A stretch of 37,374 nt of DNA from Candidatus Aerophobota bacterium (lineage in GTDB: Bacteria > Aerophobota > Aerophobia > Aerophobales > B3-G15). This document shows, one piece after another, positions 33,023 through 37,374 of the stretch. The stretch lies in the NCBI GenBank assembly GCA_030615365.1, contig JAUWZM010000019.1:1-37374 (forward strand). Reading direction: 5' to 3'. Made by a program: the position numbers and the translations under genes. The notes under the pieces are model-generated. The model saw only the letters and a list, made by a program, of their open reading frames with translations, did not search any database and was not told the origin of the DNA. Position 1 is the first letter of the stretch; the number at the start of each line of letters is the position of its first letter.

Positions 33023-33029
33023 TTTTTAA

Positions 33030-33624
33030 ATGAAAGGAATTAAGACGATTCAAATATTACCATTGATATCTGTGATAATGCCTATATACAATCATGGTAA
33101 GTTTATAGGTAGAGCTATTAAATCTGTTTAAAGCCAGTCTTACGAAAATCTTGAACTAATAATTGTAGATAATTATTCTAAGGATGACACGGGGAAAATA
33201 GTGACTTCGTTTGTCGATAAGAGAATCAGATATTTGAAATTTAAAAATCATGGAATAATCGCAGCTTCCAGAAATTATGGTATAACGAATTCTCAAGGGG
33301 AATATATAGCTTTTTAGATTCTGATGACATGTGGCATTATTCCAAACTCGAGAAACAACTCCAATATTTCTGTAACAAAGAGACCGTTGGTGTAGTAACC
33401 GATATAACCCAATTGGTGATACCCCATTTTATCGCCAAGGATATCATAGAAGATCTAAAAAAGGTTATGTCGATTATGATTACTACTCTATTGCATTTAA
33501 AGATTCATCCATTTTAAAGACAAAACTAAAAGCCTGTGTAGGCTATTTGCTATCTTTGCAACCACAAATGTTTCAGCGGATAATCCTTTAATAAAAGAAT
33601 ACCTTACGACTGGAGTCAAGAAGA
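33030..33624 (+). pseudogene. GT2 glycosyltransferase pseudogene
   Basis: From ATG 33030 the frame reads ISVIMPIYNHGKFIGRAIKS then TAA at 33129, and continues SQSYENLELIIVDNYSKDDT in the same frame to YIAF. A one-base loss in the T-run at 33311-33315 then shifts it, with DSDDMWHYSKLEKQL in the next frame, and a further shift follows near 33410. The A-domain motifs of GT2 enzymes are clear, so this is a dead transferase. The live GT2 gene directly after it may have replaced it. Confidence 0.85.
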
Positions 33625-34617
33625 GTGAGTAAAAGAAACTTAACTACTAAACTGCCTGGTAGCTCAATCACATCCCCAACAGTAAGTGTAATAATGAATT
33701 GCTTGAACTGTTCTGAATACCTGCCTGAGGCAATAGACAGTGTTTTTGCTCAAACATATACGAATTGGGAAATAGTATTCTGGGATAATGCTTCAACTGA
33801 CAATAGTGCAGAAATTGCCAAGAGTTATGGTGGGAAACTAAGATATTTCAGAAGCGATAAGACATATCCTTTAGGCGAGGCGCGGAATTTAGCTATTGAA
33901 CAAGCTCGGGGCAGGCGTATTGCCTTCTTAGATTGTGATGATATTTGGCTTCCAGAGAAGTTAGAAAAACACCTGAAACTCTTGGAGAAAAAACCTCAAG
34001 TGGCTCTGGTGTTCTCCGACTGCTACATCATCAACTCTGCCGGAAATATTCTTAAAAGGTCTTTTGATAGAAGTAGGCCTTATAGGGGGAGAATTTTCAG
34101 CGAACTATTTATCGAAAATTTTATTCCTCTTCTTACAGTGGTTATCAGGAAGAAAGTATTTGAAAAAATGAAAGGTTTTGATCCTCGATTTCGAATAGCC
34201 CAAGATTGGGATCTATTTTTGAGATTAGCAGAGTCCTTCGAAATTGATTTTATAGACCTGCCCCTGGCAAAATATAGAACACATCAAGCTAACTTTAGTA
34301 AAAATGTAGATGTGGCAATGCATGAAGTCTTAGAGATAGTTGATTATTGGTTGAATAAACGGCCTGAATTAAAGATAACTTTGAGGAAAAAGTTAAAAGA
34401 GAAAATTACTGCTATTCATTGTCGTCTTGGTTATTTCCACCTTCGTAATAATCAGATGAATAAAGCCCGACGAGAGTTTTCTAAAGCCCTCTCTCTAAAT
34501 TACTTTTGTATGGAGGCTGTGATTCTATACCTGACTACTTTTATATCTGCCAATTTAGCCAGGCGATTAAAAAAAGTTCAGAATATGTTAGCTAGGTTTT
34601 CGAACAAGTCATTTTGA
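33625..34617 (+). CDS. GT2 family glycosyltransferase
   Basis: The 330-residue enzyme has a GT-A fold: SVIMNCLNCSEYLPEAIDSV, FWDNASTDNSAEI, the metal-binding D103-C-D105-D in FLDCDDIW, and AQDWDLFLRLAE in the acceptor-base region. The C-terminus carries one TPR-like helix pair (LGYFHLRNNQMNKARREFSK). The start is GTG 33625, nine bases after GGAG; no upstream ATG fits. It adds one sugar to the repeat unit; the donor is unknown. It follows a dead GT2 with similar motifs. Confidence 0.88.
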   Translation: MSKRNLTTKLPGSSITSPTVSVIMNCLNCSEYLPEAIDSVFAQTYTNWEIVFWDNASTDNSAEIAKSYGGKLRYFRSDKTYPLGEARNLAIEQARGRRIAFLDCDDIWLPEKLEKHLKLLEKKPQVALVFSDCYIINSAGNILKRSFDRSRPYRGRIFSELFIENFIPLLTVVIRKKVFEKMKGFDPRFRIAQDWDLFLRLAESFEIDFIDLPLAKYRTHQANFSKNVDVAMHEVLEIVDYWLNKRPELKITLRKKLKEKITAIHCRLGYFHLRNNQMNKARREFSKALSLNYFCMEAVILYLTTFISANLARRLKKVQNMLARFSNKSF

Positions 34618-34654
34618 GCATAACTTTTGCACAAATAGTGGAGGAAAATAAAAA

Positions 34655-36097
34655 ATGAAAATTCTACTCCTGTATCCGACGCACATAAGTGGCGAACAAC
34701 CTTTAGGTATAATGCATATTTCCGCAGTTTTAAAGAAGGAAGGAAATATTGTCGATATCTTTGAATTTACTCCTTTTAGATATAACTTTTGGGGCGATAG
34801 ATTCAAGAACGTAAAAAGAGCATTTTGTGAAAAGCTAAAGACTTTTCAACCTCAGTTAATTGGCTTTTCTTCGGCGACCCCAGACTACGGAATTTCCCTG
34901 GAGTTAGCAGAATTGGCCAAACAGACGAAGAAGAACACAAAGGTCATATTTGGCGGAATACATGCGACTGTGGATCCTGAAACAACTATCCGTGAGAAAG
35001 CAATTGATTTCATCTGTATCGGTGAAGGAGATGAAGCTATAGTAGAGTTCGTAAGAGGACTTGAGAACAACGGAGACGTTACTCATATTAAGAATATCTG
35101 GGCCAAAAAAGAAGGAACAATCTATAGAAATCCTCTCCGTCCCTTGATCCAGGATTTAGACTCCATACCATTTCCCGATAGAGATATACTAAATCCTATC
35201 TATATGCATCGTCCCTTTATCGGCGCAAGTTTTATTACTTCCCGAGGTTGTCCTTTTCCCTGCAGTTATTGTCAGAACAAATACCTGATGAGAATTTACC
35301 AGAATAAGGGAAAATTTGTGAGGTACAGAAGCATTGATAATGTAATCGAGGAGATAAAAATTACTGTGGATAGATTTAAGATTAAGAGAGTTACCTTCTC
35401 TGATGAAACCCTCACTTTAAACAAAAGAAGAGCTCTTGATTTTTGTGAAATATATGGAAAAGAGGTCAAGATACCGTTTGTTTGCCAGACAAGACCATCA
35501 CATTTCGACAGAGAAATAGCTGAGGCGTTGAAAGAAGCAGGATGCGTACATGTCAGCATGGGTATCGAGGCAGGTAATGACAGGTTGAGGAATGAAGTAT
35601 TAAACAGAAATATTAAAAGAGAAGAGCTAATAGAAGCATTCGCGATTGCGAAAGAATATGGGATAAGCACAGCATCTTTCAATATGATAGGAATTCCCGG
35701 AGAAACAGAGAAAACAATATGGGACACCATAAATATCAATAGAGATATTCAGCCAGAACAGATGTATGCTACCATTTTCATGCCCTTTAGAGGAACCCAA
35801 TTAGGAGAGCTGTGTGAGAAAAACAAATGGATTATGAAAAAACCATATGATGCCAGCAGTTACTACTTCGAAACGGTATTGGAGCTTCCTACGATTACTC
35901 GTAATAAACTTTTTTCCTATAAAATGGTTTTTGATCTTCTGGTAAGACTTCCCGAAAACAAATTAAGCTATGTGAAATGCCTAAGATGGATGATAGAGAA
36001 AACAAGAATAACAAGAGGTAAGATTTTACCTTGGTTATGCCCAAGAGTATTAATAAGAATGATAAACCTTTTTCAAAAAATAACGAAATTTTCCTAA
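34655..36097 (+). CDS. B12-binding radical SAM protein 2
   Basis: The 480-residue protein has an N-terminal B12-binding-like domain (ILLLYPTHISGEQPLGIMHI; IGFSSATPDYG; FGGIHATVDPE; FICIGEGDEAIVEF) and the radical SAM motif C199-PFP-C203-SY-C206. It matches the protein at 27073 in the same blocks, including IKNIWAKKEG..RNPLRPL and GIEAGNDRLRNEVLNR. Function in the glycan pathway is unknown; a methylation or radical rearrangement is typical for the fold. RBS GGAGG precedes ATG 34655. Confidence 0.82.
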   Translation: MKILLLYPTHISGEQPLGIMHISAVLKKEGNIVDIFEFTPFRYNFWGDRFKNVKRAFCEKLKTFQPQLIGFSSATPDYGISLELAELAKQTKKNTKVIFGGIHATVDPETTIREKAIDFICIGEGDEAIVEFVRGLENNGDVTHIKNIWAKKEGTIYRNPLRPLIQDLDSIPFPDRDILNPIYMHRPFIGASFITSRGCPFPCSYCQNKYLMRIYQNKGKFVRYRSIDNVIEEIKITVDRFKIKRVTFSDETLTLNKRRALDFCEIYGKEVKIPFVCQTRPSHFDREIAEALKEAGCVHVSMGIEAGNDRLRNEVLNRNIKREELIEAFAIAKEYGISTASFNMIGIPGETEKTIWDTININRDIQPEQMYATIFMPFRGTQLGELCEKNKWIMKKPYDASSYYFETVLELPTITRNKLFSYKMVFDLLVRLPENKLSYVKCLRWMIEKTRITRGKILPWLCPRVLIRMINLFQKITKFS

Positions 36098-36109
36098 AAG
36101 GAGCGGACA

Positions 36110-37231
36110 ATGAAAATACCAGCGGCAAAGATTTATTTTCCAGAAGAGGATAAGGAGAAGATTTTGAATCAAGTTAAAGAAGTTCTTGACTCTGGATGGT
36201 TAACTCTGGGTAAATTTGGAAAGCAATTCGAAAAAGAATTTGCTGAAAAGCATAGAATAGAGCACGCTATTGCAGTTAGTAGTGGAACTTCTGCTCTGGA
36301 GATTGCTCTACGGATTCTGAAGATAAAGGGTAAAGAGGTAATTGTTCCTACTAATACTTTTTTTGCTACCGCGGCTGCGGTGGTTCATGCTGGAGGAAAA
36401 ATTTGTCTTGCTGATGTGAAGAAAGATACCCTTGCCTTAGATCCTGAAAGTCTGAGAGCAATGATTAGTGAAAATACTGTAGGAGTGGTAGTCGTTCATA
36501 TTGGAGGAATAATTACTCCTGATATTTATAAAATTAAGAAAATTTGCCGGGAGAAAGGGCTTTTTCTTTTAGAAGATGCTGCTCACGCCCAGGGTTGTTC
36601 ATTAAATGGAAAGATGGCTGGAACTTTTGGCGATGTTGCTGCCTTTTCTTTTTATCCCACTAAAGTAATTACCAGCGGAGAAGGAGGAATGATTATTACC
36701 AACAGGGAAGATATTCAAAAGGAGGCCATAATCTATCGGGATCAGGGAAAATCAGGTTTCTATGGAAATTACCATGTCAGGATGGGGCATAACTGGCGTA
36801 TGAGCGAGTTGCATGCAATTGTAGGGCTTTCTCAATTACAGAGATTAGATGAGTTTATTGAGGCTCGCAACAGGATTGCCAGTATTTACAATGAGGGATT
36901 GAGAGATATTAGTGAGGTTGAGCCTTTAGTACTCCCTGATGAATGTCGATGTAACTATTATAAGTATATTGCTTTGCTTGAGAAAGGTATTGATCGGGAT
37001 AAGTTTAAAAAACATCTTAAAGAAAAATATGAAGTAGGGTTAAGTGGAGAAGTTTATGAGACCCCTTTACATCTTCAGCCTATTTTTAAACAAGATTATA
37101 ATGAGGGTGATTTCCCAGTTGCAGAAGATATATGCAAAAGACATATTTGCCTGCCTATTTCTGCCGTAATGAAAAATGAGGAAGCTGATTATGTGCTTGA
37201 GTCTTTGGAAAAAACGATAAAAAATTTATAA
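36110..37231 (+). CDS. DegT/DnrJ/EryC1/StrS family sugar aminotransferase
   Basis: The 373-residue PLP enzyme aminates keto-sugar nucleotides. The Schiff-base lysine is present (K185 in FSFYPTKVITSGEGG), with D156 in LLEDAAHAQG and SSGTSALEIAL at 58-68. The lysine rules out the DdhC-type 3-dehydrase, which carries histidine there. It lies 12 bases after the radical SAM gene, behind AAAGGAGCGG, so the two may act in one step sequence. Its keto-sugar substrate is not evident; the product of the CDP cassette or of a genome-encoded dehydratase are options. Confidence 0.87.
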   Translation: MKIPAAKIYFPEEDKEKILNQVKEVLDSGWLTLGKFGKQFEKEFAEKHRIEHAIAVSSGTSALEIALRILKIKGKEVIVPTNTFFATAAAVVHAGGKICLADVKKDTLALDPESLRAMISENTVGVVVVHIGGIITPDIYKIKKICREKGLFLLEDAAHAQGCSLNGKMAGTFGDVAAFSFYPTKVITSGEGGMIITNREDIQKEAIIYRDQGKSGFYGNYHVRMGHNWRMSELHAIVGLSQLQRLDEFIEARNRIASIYNEGLRDISEVEPLVLPDECRCNYYKYIALLEKGIDRDKFKKHLKEKYEVGLSGEVYETPLHLQPIFKQDYNEGDFPVAEDICKRHICLPISAVMKNEEADYVLESLEKTIKNL

Positions 37232-37251
37232 ATAAGACATACTATAAACTG

Positions 37252-37374
37252 TCAAGTTAGAACTTGTTCTTTCTCAAATTGAAAGAAAATCCTTTGAGGG
37301 TCATAGTCTGCTTCGTATTTGAGCATACTGTACATTATGCAGATAATCTTTTTACCTACACAGACAAGAGCTTG
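37252..37374 (-). mobile_element. IS110-family transposase, C-terminal end (cut by window edge)
   Basis: On the minus strand the frame from the window edge encodes QALVCVGKKIICIMYSML followed by KYEADYDP and ends at a stop at 37252-37254. This is the typical close of IS110/IS116/IS902 transposases (ALVAVARKLL..IYHML..G..YDP). It lies 20 bases past the DegT stop, in convergent orientation. It marks a mobile boundary of the polysaccharide locus. Whether the rest is intact lies outside the window. Confidence 0.7.

Noticed and set aside
36110..37231. DegT protein as a 3-dehydrase (DdhC) making a 3,6-dideoxyhexose
   Set aside because: The PLP lysine K185 is present; DdhC-type enzymes have histidine there and an added iron-sulfur motif, which I do not see.

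Overview
The window is one long plus-strand surface-polysaccharide locus from an AT-rich bacterium. Spot counts of single 60-base lines give about 32-33% GC in flanking genes and 37-52% in a central block. A CMP-Kdo synthetase (KdsB), a CDP-glucose pathway and a Wzx-type flippase point to a Gram-negative cell making lipopolysaccharide or capsule. The lineage cannot be fixed from this sequence. The gene style (large surface-carbohydrate proteins, B12-type radical SAM proteins, four-helix-bundle protein, AF2212-like antitoxin) resembles uncultivated Gram-negative groups such as Omnitrophota, or Leptospira-like O-antigen loci; that is a weak inference. I saw no rRNA, tRNA or CRISPR array.

Layout. 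1-1500: the tail of a four-helix-bundle protein, short repeats, a toxin-antitoxin pair and a promoter region. Two near-identical promoter/palindrome blocks lie upstream of the toxin-antitoxin pair and upstream of pseB. 1500-15901: a nonulosonic acid cluster with PseB, PseC, an SpsF-like cytidylyltransferase, an N-acetyl sugar amidotransferase, a NeuB-family synthase and PseI. Interleaved are a sulfotransferase, an aminopeptidase-like protein, a class III aminotransferase, a Gfo/Idh oxidoreductase, a TIM-barrel protein, an APH-fold kinase, an APS reductase and a formyltransferase. Typical PseG and PseH genes are not visible. 16091-19473: Wzx flippase and a large probable GT-B protein. 19677-24617: a more GC-rich block with KdsB, a GT2-alcohol dehydrogenase fusion, a radical SAM/SPASM protein and an SDR, separated by remnants of dead genes. 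25101-29462: another large GT-B-like surface carbohydrate protein, a B12-binding radical SAM protein and a methyltransferase. 29833-33022: a CDP-6-deoxyhexose cassette (RfbF, RfbG, 3,5-epimerase-like, SDR). 33030-37231: a dead GT2, a live GT2, a second B12-binding radical SAM protein and a DegT aminotransferase. The right edge holds the 3' end of an IS110-type transposase on the minus strand.

How the genes may work together. PseB and PseC start a pseudaminic-type sugar. PseI and a cytidylyltransferase would condense and activate it, and the amidotransferase, formyltransferase and sulfotransferase could decorate it. The CDP-glucose cassette supplies a second unusual 6-deoxy sugar. GT2 and GT-B proteins assemble the repeat unit and the flippase exports it. 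At least five gene relics (NeuB, epimerase, HisC-like aminotransferase, GT2, and an unidentified family present twice) show that the locus has been remodelled repeatedly by gain and decay of genes.
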